32,360 nt of DNA from Ureibacillus massiliensis 4400831 = CIP 108448 = CCUG 49529 (GTDB lineage Bacteria; Bacillota; Bacilli; Bacillales_A; Planococcaceae): positions 1-32,360 of the forward strand of contig NZ_JPVQ01000038.1 of the NCBI RefSeq assembly GCF_000772965.1. Reading direction: 5' to 3'. Every line of letters begins with the position of its first letter. Position 1 is the stretch's first letter. A program made the translations under genes and the position numbers. Shown piece after piece: positions 32,319 through 32,360 of this stretch. The notes beneath the pieces are model-generated. The model did no database searches. It had not been told where the DNA came from and saw nothing but the letters and a program-made list of their open reading frames with translations.

Positions 32319-32360
32319 GTGTGCCCGGCATGGGCTACAACTTGGTGGTGAAAGTCCACT
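32319..32360 (+). mobile_element. 5' end of a group IIC intron (cut by window edge)
   Basis: The last 42 bases begin GTGTGCCCGGCATGGGC and later GGTGGTGAAAGTCCACT. The first block matches the start of bacterial group IIC introns as I recall it, for example the Oceanobacillus iheyensis intron (GTGTGCCCGGCATGGG), with its GUGYG 5' splice end. The second block corresponds to the domain I stem that in that intron reads GGGTGAGAGTCCC. Class IIC introns characteristically insert directly after intrinsic terminators, and this one starts 1 nt after the T run of the prfC terminator. The rest, including any reverse transcriptase gene and the 3' end, lies beyond the window. Confidence 0.85.

Overview
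The window looks like chromosome from a low-GC, spore-former-type Firmicute (Bacillales). Strong Shine-Dalgarno sites, frequent TTG/GTG starts, U-rich intrinsic terminators and Bacillus-type gene families (SigV/RsiV, YdeI, DUF1835, YfmT- and YwdH-like aldehyde dehydrogenases) support this. A Planococcaceae-like host (Lysinibacillus/Solibacillus group) is my guess from overall gene flavour, not proven. No rRNA, tRNA or CRISPR was seen.

Layout. 1-741: a decayed thermonuclease gene, a terminator and a candidate ECF promoter. 742-2134: an ECF sigma factor and its RsiV-type membrane anti-sigma factor. 2315-3873: a striking 1.5-kb tandem array of 29 well-kept 52-bp units plus one decayed unit; each unit carries an imperfect inverted repeat and about one A/T tract per helical turn. 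4221-11705: a seven-gene operon with an extended -10 promoter and a double palindromic operator: iron-type alcohol dehydrogenase, TRAP transporter DctP-DctQ-DctM, IclR regulator, U32-peptidase-like barrel protein, aldehyde dehydrogenase. It reads as uptake and oxidation of an organic acid or related carbonyl compound whose identity is not evident.

11886-19629: mostly single genes. These are a DUF6612-like lipoprotein, a secreted CAP-domain protein, a small two-helix ion-channel-like protein with an abnormal pore filter (minus strand), a PAS-PAS-PAS-GGDEF gene broken by two A-tract frameshifts, two unknown small proteins, a DUF1835/DUF3658 protein and a YdeI-family protein ending in a CDGSH iron-sulfur motif. 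19875-22504: an aldo/keto reductase and a YfmT-like aldehyde dehydrogenase, each with its own terminator. 22640-26490: an operon of FCD-domain regulator, NhaC-family transporter and amidohydrolase, suggesting import and hydrolysis of a nitrogenous compound. 26531-27258 (minus): a membrane-anchored unknown and an untracked 51-residue small ORF. 27446-32273: a YwdH-like aldehyde dehydrogenase, an isolated murE and prfC.

The last 42 bases, directly after the prfC terminator, match the 5' end of a group IIC intron, a class known to insert behind terminator hairpins; the intron body lies outside the window. The best candidates for something undescribed are the 52-bp array, the orphan TRAP/dehydrogenase pathway and the amidohydrolase whose usual catalytic Glu position is Gln.
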